DNA from: Pachypanchax playfairii
Taxonomy: Eukaryota > Chordata > Actinopteri > Cyprinodontiformes > Aplocheilidae
DNA: 64,000 nucleotides
NCBI GenBank assembly: GCA_006937955.1
Contig: SSNP01000052.1
Coordinates: 3,151,560 to 3,215,559, forward strand
Direction: 5' to 3'
The notes beneath the pieces were generated by a model that saw nothing but the letters and a program-made list of their open reading frames with translations, ran no database searches and was not told the origin of the DNA. Position numbers and translations under genes: made by a program. Positions 1 through 13,000 of this stretch are shown in pieces. Position 1 is the first letter of the stretch. Each line of letters begins with the position of its first letter.

Positions 1-29
1 CCCCCCCCCCCCCCCCACACACACACACG
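1..29. repeat. (C)n(CA)n simple repeat at window edge
   Basis: Sixteen C residues are followed directly by a short CA run. It is cut by the window edge, so its full length is unknown. Confidence 0.9.
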
Positions 30-2035
30 CCTGAATGTCAGCCAAACATATTCTGCTCCCAGTTTTTCTATCAGCCAGGCTTCTTCTATCTCTCCATCAC
101 TGTTCTAGTCTCCACTCACTCGTCTTCCACTTTCTCACCCCTCTCAAGACTCTGTTGTCCCTTGTCTGACGAACCCCTTCCCTCCACCTAAACACCAGTT
201 TGTGTCCACTCTGTTGAGTTGTCACTTTGAGGCAGTGTCTATCTCCGTCTTTCACTTCCATCATTCTTTTTCTTCACTTATCTCACTGTACAGCTTCATT
301 CTGCTGCCCGCTCAGTGGCTCAGCCAGTTTTCCCCAACAACCCAGTCTGATGAGTCTGGCTAGTCCCTCTGAATGCCGCCTGGGAGACACGAAGCACTGC
401 CAACTTCCGATGTCATTACTGGAACACAACACAGTCAGACAAGCAGACGCGTACCGACAGCTTACACATAGGTAAACTCAAACAGGCGTGTAGAGAAGAA
501 TCTAATATAAACTCAAATGTATTTGACTTCAGGAACAAACTGCTTTAAGACCATCATCAATCAACAAATAATATATTCTAGAAGAAAGTCATTGTGGAGT
601 CTAAATACAAATACAACAAATTATTCACATTTTGATTCACTCTATCTGAGCATATGAAATTTAGCACCAATGACACAAAATCAAATAAACTGAAAACCAA
701 AAGAAAAAATGATCCACAAAGAAGAAATCATGTAGTTATTTTAACATATTTAAGTTTTTATAAAGACTCCAGAGTGAAACATGTTGATGCTGAATGAGGA
801 GACAAGATGCTGCTGATTCACATCATACGCTGCATGTAGAAGACACAATGTCTCCTGTATCCTGTTACAATATCTACTTTGTGAGTGTCAGACTCTGGTG
901 AGGTTGAACTGGTCCAGAACCAGGTTTCAGTCTCATTCTGTCCCTGTTTCTGAAACTCATCCTGAAGTCCAGCAGATTCGTCATAATGTAGTTCCTCCTC
1001 ACCAACATGAGCAGCTCCGATCTGACGTCACTCTTCTGGAGTTTCTGTAGATTTAGCTCTTTAGAAGCAATTTCAGTTTATATCCAGTGTTTTTTAAATT
1101 GTTTAATTCTTGCAAATGTTATTTTATATACTGATTTTCTTCAATAAATACAAACTGAACAGATGCCCTTTAAAAAGTTGTCAGTTTTACTATTAGAATA
1201 TACATCAAACTCAGTTCCATCAGTTATATATGGAATGTAAATAGATACTGACAAATATGCTGAAAACATTACAGCTACAGTTTTAAATAGCAGAAAACCC
1301 GAGTCTAAGTCTAAACCACATTATGCTTCTAAATAATTTTGTTACTGGAATTGTTTCTGCTCAGTGGTAACGACTGGCTCAGTGGTACATTTTAGACATG
1401 TTAGAGATGCTGTATACCTTCCTCTAAAGCTGCCCCTTCTCATCTTCTTTTGTTCTCAAAGGACTTCTCGGAAGCGTCTCCACAGACACATAATGCTTGA
1501 GCTGATGTGATTAGTTTTAAGGCTTATAGGATATAAATGAAAGGATACAGATGGAAGCCCTCTGTTGGCTTTTCCCACTGACATTTGAATAGGCTCTCTG
1601 TGCCTGGGAGAATACCACACAACTCATTTGCCTTGGCAGACTCTTGAAACACAGCGACTGACATGGGCACCTTGCAGAAAAGAACTAATTTACCATGATC
1701 AATGTTAGCGTAACCCTTTCATGCATGAATTATCATATCTTTTTCAATTATTTTTCAAAAGTATCTTATTTATTTTCAGTCCAGAAAAAAACAAAAAATT
1801 AACTTCATTTGAACTTAATTTCTTTTTAAAATATAACTTTCAAAACTGTTTTTGTATATCAGGTGGACAAAATGCAGTTTGAAAAGTAAACATGTTTTTG
1901 ACAAACACGTGCAGATTATTATGTCATTTGACTTTATCCTTACAATTTTCAGTAGGTGGGTCACTGGCTACTTTATGTGAGTGAAATCGTGTCCACTGAA
2001 AAACTAGTTACAACTAAAAAATAAAAGAAACTAGA
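30..2035. other. Gene-free AT-rich stretch
   Basis: No reading frame with codon structure, splice context or a recognisable domain was found. The longest open frame (about 80 codons near 230-475) is rich in Ser, Cys and Leu from pyrimidine-rich DNA and resembles no family I know. Short poly-A runs and AT-rich tracts are the only structure seen. Confidence 0.6.
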
Positions 2036-2270
2036 AAAGCACTCGGAGTGCAGACCTGCGCAAGCAGCACTTGGATATATTGTAGAAAGTACTAAGACCG
2101 TTTCCTTAAAACAATTGGTGGATCCAGATTGTAATCCAGATCACCCCCAAAATCTAACAGATTGTTTCTTGGGTCATTTCTGACCTCTCCTGAAAATTAC
2201 TCAAAATCCATCCATTAGACAAAAAAACAAACCCAGATGAAATCATTACTTCCTTGGCAGAGGTAATGAT
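2036..2270 (-). mobile_element. CCTTGG-ended teleost interspersed repeat, copy 1
   Basis: Read on the minus strand the segment opens with ACCTCTGCCAAGGAAGTAAT, runs through a GTTTG/T-rich stretch and a 'GATCTGGATTACAATCTGGA' block, and ends GCAGGTCTGCACTCCGAGTGC in two pieces near 2036-2057. This order (Pu-rich CCAAGG head, 'ggatcc/gatctgg' middle, 'aggtctgc-ctc-gagtgc' tail) is one I recognise from a short non-coding repeat common in fish genomes; the family name is not certain. The head and tail are imperfect inverted copies of CCTTGGCGGAGGT, which suggests a non-autonomous element. Two further partial copies occur at 6706-7728 and 63810-63845. Confidence 0.55.
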
Positions 2271-2371
2271 GTAGGATTAGAGAAACACCTGCAGGTGGTG
2301 AAAACACCCCAACAAGCAGGGAGCAAGTTGACTGGGAGAAGTTTGAAAATTAATTTTTTATTTTTTTATGT

Positions 2372-3800
2372 CAGACAGTCCACAACCAGATAGTTTAGAA
2401 CCTGCAACCAGAAAGCTTAGAACCTGCAACCAGACAGTTCAGAACCTACAACCAGACAGTTTAGAACCTACAACCAGACAGTTCAGAACCTGCAACCAGA
2501 CAGTTTAGAACCTACAACCAGACAGTTTAGAACCTACAACCAGACAGTTCAGAACCTGCAACCAGACAGTTTAGAACCTACAACCAGACAGTTTAGAACC
2601 TACAACCAGACAGCTTAGAACCTACAACCAGACAGTTTAGAACCTGCAACCAGATAGTTTAGAACCTGCAACCAGAAAGCTTAGAACCTGCAACCAGACA
2701 GTTCAGAACCTACAACCAGACAGTTTAGAACCTACAACCAGACAGTTCAGAACCTGCAACCAGACAGTTTAGAACCTACAACCAGACAGTTTAGAACCTA
2801 CAACCAGACAGCTTAGAACCTACAACCAGACAGTTTAGAACCTGCAACCAGACAGTTTAGAACCTGCAACTAGACAGTTTAGAACCTACAACCAGACAGC
2901 TTAGAACCTACAACCAGACAGTTTAGAACCTACAACCAGACAGTTTAGAACCTGCAACCAGACAGTTTAGAACCTACAACCAGACAGATTAGAACCTACA
3001 ACCAGACAGTTTAGAACCTACAACCAGACAGTTTAGAACCTGCAACCAGACAGTTTAGAACCTGCAACCAGACAGTTTAGAACCTGCAACCAGACAGTTT
3101 AGAACCTGCAACCAGACAGTTTAGAACCTGCAACCAGACAGTTTAGAACCTACAACCAGACAGTTTAGAACCTACAACCAGACAGTTTAGAACCTGCAAC
3201 CAGACAGTTTAGAACCTACAACCAGACAGTTTAGAACCTACAACCAGACAGCTTAGAACCTACAACCAGACAGTTTAGAACCTGCAACCAGATAGTTTAG
3301 AACCTGCAACCAGAAAGCTTAGAACCTGCAACCAGACAGTTCAGAACCTACAACCAGACAGTTTAGAACCTACAACCAGACAGTTCAGAACCTGCAACCA
3401 GACAGTTTAGAACCTGCAACCAGACAGTTTAGAACCTGCAACCAGACAGGTTAGAACCTACAACCAGACAGTTTAGAACCTACAACCAGACAGTTTAGAA
3501 CCTGCAACCAGACAGTTTAGAACCTACAACCAGACAGCTTAGAACCTACAACCAGACAGTTTAGAACCTACAACCAGACAGTTTAGAACCTGCAACCAGA
3601 CAGTTTAGAACCTGCAACCAGACAGCTTAGAACCTGCAACCAGACAGTTTAGAACCTACAACCAGACAGTTTAGAACCTACAACCAGACAGTTTAGAACC
3701 TGCAACCAGACAGTTTAGAACCTACAACCAGACAGTTTAGAACCTGCAACCAGACAGTTTAGAACCTGCAACCAGACAGTTTAGAACCTGCAACCAGACA
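2372..3800. repeat. 22-bp minisatellite, about 65 copies
   Basis: The consensus unit is GACAGTTTAGAACCTRCAACCA. Units differ almost only at two sites: the TTT/TTC/CTT triplet after CAG, and G/A in CTGCAAC versus CTACAAC. The array is 1429 bp, about 65 units without indels, which points to turnover by whole-unit exchange. A diagnostic pair of units (GATAG then GAAAGCTT) recurs at 2389, 2653 and 3291, spaced by exactly 12 and 29 units, so the array has higher-order structure. No coding function is proposed. Confidence 0.97.
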
Positions 3801-4925
3801 TGTCCCTTGCTTTGAAAATGATGTTTTAAATCGTGTGACACAAAAACAGAGGATGAGGGCTGATGAAAATCTGCAGAGACTGAGAAACATTTACTGACTG
3901 AGTGTGCTCACCCCCCCATACCATAACGTATGGTCATTTTTAAGAATTAGATATTTATAAGTTAGTTTTAGAAATCTTACCCATGTTGGAAAGGCTCTAG
4001 CATGTTAATACTAAGATTAAAAAACTCTTTCAACATTCATGTAAATTTTATTTGTACAGTTTGGCTTTTTGCAGTTTAGTCAGAAAAAAATCAAGATTTT
4101 GACAAAATTTATTCTCCTTTATTTTTACATTTTGGTTTTTGCATCAATATTGTTTGACAGTCGCAAACCACAAAAATGGGTGGTATCTCAGATCACACAT
4201 TGTCGTCTGGGTATATGTTGCTATTATGTAATTGTTATGTAATACATTACTACAACCGGATCTTTGCAAATGGTGGGGGTGGGTCGGGGGGCTGCAGAGC
4301 AACATTCTGTGTTTATCTGAGAACAAAATCTTTGGGCTTAAATGAGTAAAGTGACTCTATAAAGAAAAAGATACTAATTTTACATTCACATGATCCATTT
4401 GCAACTTATTCAGCAAACAGAATATGAAGATGTCTGGAACATGCTTTAAAACTATAAACAATTTAACAAGCATCTGAATGTGCAGGTTTTTAAACTCTTT
4501 TGTTATTTTACAGGCAAGTCTGAGACAAGGAGTTAATAAAATAACTCCACTGAGCTTAGAGAAGAAGAAGTGCAGCAAGATAAAAGGACTGAGGATGGAA
4601 AATGAAAAAGGAGGAGGGTAACATCAGGCGGGACAAGTGAGAGAGGGAGTTAGGGGTGGGAGGTGACTGAGGCGGGATTGTTGAGGGGGTTACTGAAGTG
4701 GAGTCAAGCTGCCGTCTGGCCTAATGTACTCACAGTGTGATTGGTTGGGATTGCTGGCTTGCATACCTGATACCAGGACCTGCTCTAATCGTTCTTTTCC
4801 TGTAGCTGAGCTTGGACAACGCTCCTTTCTCCTTTTATCGCAGTCTGCTCCACTCCCAGCTCAGATCAGGTTGCTAAAAGAAGAACACCGCTCGCTAACT
4901 CTCTGTTTCTCTGCCCCTTTGCAGT
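3801..4925. other. Gene-free AT-rich stretch
   Basis: The interval holds T-rich unique sequence and a short G-rich patch near 4273-4292 (runs of five and six G). From about 4600 to 4700 it becomes purine-rich. No gene or recognised repeat was seen. Confidence 0.55.
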
Positions 4926-4949
4926 TTCTCTCTCTCTCTCTCTCTCTCT
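4926..4949. repeat. (TC)n microsatellite
   Basis: Twelve perfect TC dinucleotides inside a pyrimidine-rich tract. Confidence 0.9.
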
Positions 4950-5119
4950 TTCCCTTCCACTCTTCTAATTACCACCTTCTCTGTCTCTTTGAGATGGCAG
5001 AAACTTGTTTCTTCTCCATTTTGTAAAAAACCCAAACAACCTAAAAACAAATTCCTCTGTTGAAACACAGCACACTAACAAAAAATATCTGCCAAAGGGG
5101 AAAAAGCCAAAGTCTTCAT

Positions 5120-5425
5120 GGAGCTGGGACTGTACAGGAGACTGTATTCTCACCATTCCTTTTCACTCTGTACACATCAGACTTTCAGTACAGGTCAGAG
5201 TCCTGTCATCTGCAGAAATACTCTGATGACTCTGCAGGTGTTGGCGGATCAGAGATGGACCAGAGACTGAGTCCAGAGACCTGGTGGACCACTTCGTGTC
5301 CTGGTGTGGGAACAATCATCTCATCTTGAAGATGGATCCTCTTGAGTTGATTGTCCAAAGGAGGATGAAGAACATGATGGAAAACCCTCATCATCCTCTT
5401 TAGAACACAGTAACTTAACAACAGA
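5120..5425 (+). mobile_element. LINE reverse-transcriptase relic with internal deletion
   Basis: The forward strand encodes a non-LTR retrotransposon reverse-transcriptase piece: QETVFSPFLFTLYTSDF, then ESCHLQKYSDDSAGVGG, in which YSDD (codons at 5219-5230) is the catalytic YxDD box, then a relic of 'LVDHFVSWCGNNHLIL' in a shifted frame. From 5333 a second piece reads MDPLELIVQRRMKNMM followed by ENPHHPL and a stop; this belongs near the C-terminus of the same family, so several hundred residues between the two pieces are missing. The frame is broken at least twice. The fragment is 5'-truncated as is usual for LINEs. It is an L2/CR1/Rex-like teleost element; the exact clade was not determined. 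A second copy of the family lies antisense at 36416-37012. Confidence 0.8.
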
Positions 5426-6705
5426 GTGAAGTATGTTTAAAACATAAACATGTGTTTCACTTGGCCAACAGAAAGAGCAACAGTTACTCTGATATTTGAT
5501 TTATGTGGCTGAACAAAATGATTAGAATAAATTAGTGATTCCAAATAAAACTTAGCTGGTAATGAAAGAACATCCAATCTGGGTCAGAAAATCCTTCCCA
5601 GCATGAAGCATCAGATGAAACTGCTTCAGTATCAATCAGACTCTTTAAAAATGAACACGCTTCAGATGGGAGAAGACAGAGAGACATTATGTCTTTCCTG
5701 TGCTAAACCTGCCAGTTATGTTCACAGATACTGTCACCATGGTGATAGTCTTACTTACCTCTCTGAATTTCCCTAAACTCACAGTTTACTCACTTAAACT
5801 TTCTATCTAACCTGCTTGTTGGAATAATATTCTAGATTTCTTTAAATCATTGTCAGATTCTGCTGTTTATCTTTACAGCAGTTATTTGTCTTGTACTTCC
5901 TCTGTCTCTGAGACTCCACTCTGGTTTCCATTACACACTGTTTTATGATTATTTCATGTCATTAAGTATGAGTTTCTCTCATTCCACCAGCACGTCTTTG
6001 TGTTCTGCAGGTTCAGAGAGTTGTCTCAACGGCTCAAACCTCTTCTTAGACCATGTGCTATCTGGGCCTTGGATCTACACCCTAGAAGCTGAGTATGCTG
6101 CAAGCCAACCTGCGCTGAACAAATAAAGGAAGAGGAGGTAGAGGGAATGGGAGATGAAGAAAGGGAGCCAGAGAGGACAAAGCTGGGAGTGGGGAGAAAC
6201 TGAACACAGTGTCTGTTGTGTGTATGAAGAGAAGACTTGGCACAAACACTGGCCGGTCTGTAAGAGTATCCTGTGCTCCCTGCTTCATGCCTGCCTCCTC
6301 AATACAGTCTTTGTCCTCCCACTGTGCACAGTGACACTGAGAATCCACGCATAGCAACACCTGGCCCCTGCAACACACTGTCCCCTTAGCTTTAACTCAG
6401 AAACAAAGAGGACAGAACACAGAACCACACTAGACACAAAAGAACTGGGCAGGTTTTAAATGTTCTCCCCAACAGAAAAACAGCAGCTATGATCATTTTC
6501 ACCAGTACCTGCCTACCACAGATGTATAACAAACATAGCATTTTTATAACAAACACCTTTTGTAACACCCAATGGCGAAAGGACATGGGCATGACTGTTG
6601 ATGGAGATGTAAAACTAAAACATGTAAACCTCTAAAAGGTCACAATGGATGTGGTACACAGATCACATAAATGTATATACTGTGTTTGATTAATGCTCAT
6701 TATTG
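5426..6705. other. Gene-free stretch
   Basis: The interval is moderately AT-rich unique DNA. A purine-rich patch lies at 6125-6190. Open frames here are short and lack any recognisable motif. Confidence 0.55.
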
Positions 6706-6739
6706 TTACCTCCACCAAGGAGGTAATGTTTTCATCAGG
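6706..6739 (+). mobile_element. CCTTGG-ended teleost repeat, copy 2 (head)
   Basis: The sequence ACCTCCACCAAGGAGGTAAT followed by GTTTTCATCAGGGTCTG matches the head of the repeat at 2036-2270, in the opposite orientation. In this family the head is normally followed by a short T/G-rich run; here it runs straight into a TCTG array. A matching tail (GGTGGAGGTCTGTGCTC) lies at 7703-7719, so the whole of 6706-7728 may be one copy enlarged by the array and other inserted DNA. Confidence 0.5.
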
Positions 6740-6989
<250 letters not shown>

Positions 6990-7690
6990 AATTTGCAAGT
7001 ATGATTTTAACAATGTGCACTTTTACTGGACAGAGTAACAAACAGTGCATCAGACTGGCCACGTGATTCTGGTGATAAAACCTGTCTTAGTGTACAGTAG
7101 GTAACATATTAACTTAATATATCACCTGAGTTAAAGTGAAACAATTTCAACCTGTCAGCTGGAAAGTTTCATAGAGTTATATTTAACCACTAACCCTTAT
7201 GAACTGAATTTAACTTATTTCCTTCCTCAGAGAACCTAAAAATGTTTTGGTAGGTTGTAGTAGGTCAGTGTTTCATCATCAAGCTGTGCTTGATAGATAT
7301 GATGTGAGGAGTTACATTAAGCTTTGCTGTTCTCCACAGGTAAAACAGGTAAAACAGGTCAATACAAACTTGACATGCAACACAAAGATAAGTTCACATA
7401 CCAGCTCTGATCCCAGTGGAGAAGCAGCAGGAGACCAACAGGATGATCTGCACAACCTACATATTCAGTGTAGATGATGTGATATATCAGCCTACCAACA
7501 AAGTTAGAGTTATTGGCTATTTATAGTAAACAAACTGAATGATTATTAGATGTTTACCCAACACGCAATGATAGAGAACAATGAGCCTGGCAAGTGATTT
7601 AAAATGCAAAGGTTTTTTTTTTTCTAAACAAGAACTCTAATAATGTTGATAAATTAATCTAGGATTATGTGTAAATCTCATTCTGGGGAT
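6990..7690. other. Sequence between array and repeat tail
   Basis: The interval is AT-rich with no recognised gene. It may be DNA inserted within, or flanking, the interspersed repeat whose head and tail lie at 6706 and 7703. Confidence 0.4.
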
Positions 7691-7695
7691 AAATT

Positions 7696-7730
7696 ATCTA
7701 CTTGGTGGAGGTCTGTGCTCTTTGTGTGCT
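7696..7730 (+). mobile_element. CCTTGG-ended teleost repeat, copy 2 (tail)
   Basis: The sequence CTTGGTGGAGGTCTGTGCTC then TTTGTGTGC matches the 3' end of the same family as the tail at 63810-63845 and the (minus-strand) tail at 2036-2057. Confidence 0.45.
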
Positions 7731-9984
7731 TTTTACAGTTAGTTTTCCATATTTTTGTCCATTTTTCACAGGGCTTTTATTTTGTCATATTTTACAGTCT
7801 TTTGAGTTTTCCTGTTTAAATCTGTACTCATTCATGTGCAGATTTTTGTCCAACAGCAGTAGTTTTAAATGTGCTTTACAAATACACTTAAACTGGAAGT
7901 GCACAAAGGGGTTAAAGAGAGTGAAAGATTAGCTCTTGTTGCATAAACACTGATGTTAAAAGCATCGAAATATGAGCTTGTTGCAAACGAAGAGGCCTCA
8001 GACATTTAAAATATAAACATGGTAATGTTGAAATGTTGGAAATTGGCATTTGAACAAATGTCCATTAAGCAGGAAGAAGCTCTGTGCTGTCATGGTAACA
8101 CATTCCTCGCAGGCATTTAGCAATTATACTTTTACTTGCTTGCATTGACCTAATAATCTATCTGAATGGCTGTTTTGTCACGCCATCATTCAGGGTTACA
8201 TTGGTTTCCTGTTTTCAGTGTGTTGTATATTTTATTCTTTTGTTCATCACAAGTTTCTAGTGAGAGACATTTTTCAGCATCTCCAACATACTTATTACAG
8301 CTGAGTTTACATGTCTGTTTCACTCCTCGGCAACAAGCCAACAAAACCTAAACCAGGTGTTTGCTTGTTTAAAATAGAATTTAGGAAAAGTATTTATCAG
8401 AAGAAAATGAAAGCTACACATACATGACTATATGGAGGTCTGACATAAACGTTTGATTATCATGTGGTGGATGTTAGTGAAGCAGTATCTGTAGAAATCT
8501 AGCTTTTGATGTAACTTCTTACAGGTTTTTTGTTTTATGAATATCCACAAGGTTCTTATTGTGCTGCAAAGCTCTGCAGAGTCTTATACTCCTTGTAACT
8601 AATAAGTTAAAAAGGGCTTTAACGTTTGTGTTATTGGGTGAATTACATGTTGTTTGCATTTAGGAAAAATGAATGAAGTTGCGTTTGTTGTTTTTGTTTT
8701 AATTGCAAATGTTATTTGTGCATTTAATATTGTACAGATAAATGCACAATGTCAATCTGTTTTAAAGTTGTAGTCTGTCAAGAGTGTTGGTGGCTAGCTA
8801 ACAGGTTTATCATATTTAATTTGTTTCACTTGCAAAATGTTTTTAATTTTAAATATTGCCAAAAATCCTAAACTAATGTTAATCTGTAATCTAGTCGTTT
8901 GTAGAAATGATGGTTTCAAATTCCTATATTACTAATATTTTCAACTACAAACTAAAAAAGTATCATTAGGGTCAGAAGCAGTTCTAACATCGTCTTCCTT
9001 TAGTGGAAAAATGAGAGATTTCCTGTTGGCCACTACAGAACCAGAACCAGGTTTATTTGACCCGGTTTATTAGATACAAGGATTTTGTCTCTGGTTCTCA
9101 TCCGTCCTGGTCCTTACAGACAGAGATGTAAAGATAAAGAGACATGATGAGACATGTTAAACATGTTGGTTCAACTTGACTGTATTTTCTGGGTTTTTAT
9201 TTGTGTTTTTGTTTTTCGTAGAGTTTTTGTCAGGATTTCCAGTGATTTTATTTTGGAAGGTTGTAATGTTTCCTGTTTAAATAAGTGCCGTTCTGTTCTC
9301 TTTGTTTATGATCGCCATTTTTGTTGTTGGTTGTTTATTTCACACTCTCCTGGTTCTGCTTGTGGTTCTTTCTTCTGTCACATTATTTTGTTGATATTTG
9401 GTTCTTGTGTGTTTCTATTTGCTTGTAATTTATTTGTTGGTTAGTTTTTTCTTAGCTCTAACATTCATCTTTAAGTTAGTAATTTGGTTTCCTTTGAGTT
9501 TATTTAGTTTACCTCTTTGTCAGCTTCACTTTGTTCTGATCATACTGTAACTTTTCATGTGTTTGTGTCCAGAAGGGTGAGAAGAGGTGAGATCCTGGGT
9601 GAGAAAGTCCCTGATGATGCTCCTCACTCCTCAGCTCATCCATGGCATCATGATCAGTTATTGTTTATTTGCTAAATTGGCTGTTCTCATTGATCATTAC
9701 AGTCTGAAGAAATATACTGAGGTCATTTGTAACTTTGTAGCTCTGATAGTTTGGTGTTAAACATTAACTGTAAGATGATGATGTCACAGCTTTCTTCACA
9801 GTTGCTGGAAATGACACAATCCTCTTTTTGGCACTTTTAACTTTTAAAACCTGTGAGAATCCAGGACAGTAAGAGTCTTACTCAGATCTCTGATCCACAG
9901 CTGATTCCAGCTGACGGTACATTTCTGCTGTGTTAACAAATAAAGAAGAAGTACCTGCATGTCTTCAAAGTTTAAACATCTATA
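7731..9984. other. Gene-free AT-rich stretch
   Basis: Mostly T-rich unique sequence. A patch near 9045-9150 with 'ggtttatttgacccggttta' and 'acaaggattttgtctctggt' resembles 3' flanks of teleost retroposons, but I cannot assign it. No coding region is supported. Confidence 0.5.
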
Positions 9985-10060
9985 TGTTTTTTTGCAAAGT
10001 CTGGCACCACCGAGGTGTTTTACTTGTCTGATTGTGACAATAAAACTTGATAAAACAATA
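9985..10060 (+). mobile_element. Possible LINE/SINE 3' tail
   Basis: The string TTGTGACAATAAAACTTGAT followed by AAAACAAT resembles the 3' ends of several teleost non-LTR elements, which often finish in 'gacaataaa(g/a)cttgatt' repeats. No coding portion was recognised upstream, so this is a weak call. Confidence 0.25.
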
Positions 10061-13000
10061 TAACAGAATTATTCTCACCTACAAATGCTTTAATTGGCTC
10101 TCTGGTTTCTCTGCTTGTATCAGCTGCTGATGAGTTTATCACCAGACTTTTGAAGCAGAAGTGAGTTTAAAGTGTAGGGAGGGTTTTGGCATTGAACAAG
10201 GTGACGGTTACTTCTCAAATAAAGCTATTGTTCATCTGTTGTTTCAGCTCTTTGTCATAAAATGTCTCTCAATCTGCTGAACATGTCTTGTTCAAGTAGT
10301 GACAGTTACACAGAGTGGATAACACAAGGACACCTGTCTCAGAACAGGCTATACTCCAGCAAAGACGTGTGCATCTTCCTATGTCTGTCCTGGAGGGGGT
10401 GTGACTTGGCCTCTGGACAAAGGAGTGAAAACTGACACTGATGTGATAATCAGAATCTCACTCTGTAGTTCCTGAATAACAAAAGAAGCACTGACCTTCG
10501 CAAGGTACATCGTCACTCGAAAAAAATGAAAAGTGCAAACTGTGTGTTCAGGAAAGTGTTTAATTATCCTGCCAAGCTGTTTGCAACACCTGTTTCACAG
10601 ACCTTTCATATTTTACTTTACTTCAGTTTGTTCTTTCTGTCTTAAAACAAGTGAACAGGATCTCCAGATGCAGGGACACATGAAGGTTCCAGCTTCGGGA
10701 TGCAGTCAGTACTGAAATAAACGCGTTATGGTTTAAGAAACGTTGATCAACTTTTCAGCTAATAAAACTACAAAACTCACAAAAAAATCATCAGAGTTTT
10801 TAACCCTTATATTACTGTTGGACAGATAGATTCACATTTAAGGCTACAATGATTTGGTGCAGGGGTCAGAGGTCAACTCAGTAACTGATCTACTTCCTGT
10901 GGCTGCAGAACAAGCCCACATCATCAGCCCTCCACCACCGTGCTGATAGCTGGTAACAGCTGTTCGTGCAGACATGCTTTGTGGTTATCATCAAATACAG
11001 TATAACTACGTGGATTATGGGATTAAATATTTTGCTTTGTTATTATCTGTCCAAATAACTTTTTTTTAGAGGTTTTCTGATTGAGTCAGAGTCTATTTTG
11101 TAAACTTAAGTCTCACTGCAAAATAATTCTTTAGAGAAAAAGATTTTCCCACAATTTTTGAAGGTACAGTATGTAAGAATGTTACAGGTAAATACTGACA
11201 CAACAGTTTAATGTCCCACTGATGTTGAAAATAAAGTCACATTGTAACAGATCTGGATCTCAGCTGAGTGGATGGTCGCTAATTTATGTAATTTTTAAAA
11301 AGCTAACCCGGACCAGAATCATTATTTACACGTCCAGACTTCCTGGTTCCATAACGAATCACATGTGAGTCTGCAAGGCTGCCAAGTCTTCAACACAAGC
11401 AGCAGCAGAAAGTAAGAAACCACCACATCCTTCCTACTGATCAGCCGAGCTGCACGTGATGGGGTGTTCAAACACACTTAGGAAAACTCAGTGCTGAACA
11501 AATAGGCCTTCAGATATTCAAAATTAATTTTTTAACAACTCTGACAAAGTATAAAAGACACTCCAGGATGAAGAAGTGCTTTTCATACACCAGAAGATCA
11601 GAAGAGATCCTCAAGCTGAAAATGCTCCTGTGTGAGGTGTTAAAAACCAGTTTAGCCTTCATGGCACAGACCAGCACAGGTCTACACAACGTTGGGACAT
11701 CCCGGGTGTCCCTACTGGGAGGCAAATCAACTGGGACATATCTTATGATCATACATACATGTCTCTTCTGTTTGAGATGGACAAAAGACGAAGGTCTCTG
11801 AGCACAAACCCACCAGCAAACACACTGAAACAGAGTTCATCATGTGACTGAGGTGGGACGGACTGGCTGTGGGGTGATGAGTGTGTGAAAGATGGTCTCA
11901 TCGTGTGTGTCTAACATAAATAATCTTAGAAATGTGTCTTTCCTCTATCGTGTGTCAGATTGGACCCCTGGGGTTCTGAGGAGAAGCGGAAATGCTGATT
12001 TAGTCTCTGTTGTTCTGGTCTCTCCTCACTTTTTCATTCTGATTAAACCACATCCTCCACAGACGTTTTCTGGTTTCATTTAAATTTACTTCTCAAATGT
12101 TACCTTCCCACCTGTCAGGAAAGTTTAGTGACATGCACACAGCTACACAACCTGACCTCCCATTAACTCTACCACCAGCAGACTACTAGTTGGCCATGCA
12201 AGGTGGCTTTATTCAGAGGAATTCTTAGGCTGGGCTTTTTTCTTGTAGATATTCCATGCCGCTTTGCGCCCTCAGATTTCATGCTGCGGCATTAACACGA
12301 GCTGACACACTGGATTAAAGGCAGACAGCTGGAATGCCCGGGCTCTTTGTGCAGTGTGGACATCAGCCAAGAGCCTTCGCTCTGAAGCCAAGAGAGACCT
12401 GGGAAAGAGAGCCTTCCTTAGAAATCAACATAAACAAGCCAAGAGGGTGGAATGTACCTGACCAAGTAAATCCTTCACTGACCGGATCTACTCTGAGTCA
12501 GGTTTATGTTGTACACATCTCTTATTTATGATGGCTAGCAAAAATAGGACCAACATGAAACAGCTGCTGAGCTCCTTGAAACCAATGAAGTTTGTCTCAC
12601 CTGCCATCTAAATATTTTCAACAGGACTAAATTTTAATTGTCCTTCATACACCACCTTGTTGACAGTGTGCTGCAGTAATCCACCTCTCAGTCCGATCAG
12701 CGCGGTCAAAGCAGCCTGTAGTTCCTCGTGGCCTCAGTGGTCCATCTTCAGGCTTCACACATTTAAGCTTCTGCCTGTAAGTAGGAAGATGAACCCTGCA
12801 GTGATTAGACAGACCCAAAGCTGCACATGGTAAAGGAATTAAAGAAAACAGGTAGGTAAAGAACTCAAGTAAGCAAAGTTTATTTAATCAAATCAAGTTA
12901 AACTGTTTGCTCTGGAACTCACTCGTCTCTCTGCCTCCAGAACCGGATACCCCTGGATTCTTCTGCAATTATACTGTTCAATAAATATTTTCTTACCTTC

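Noticed and set aside
2372..3800. CRISPR array suggested by regular repeats
   Set aside because: The 22-bp units are contiguous with no unique spacers, and the DNA is from a vertebrate.
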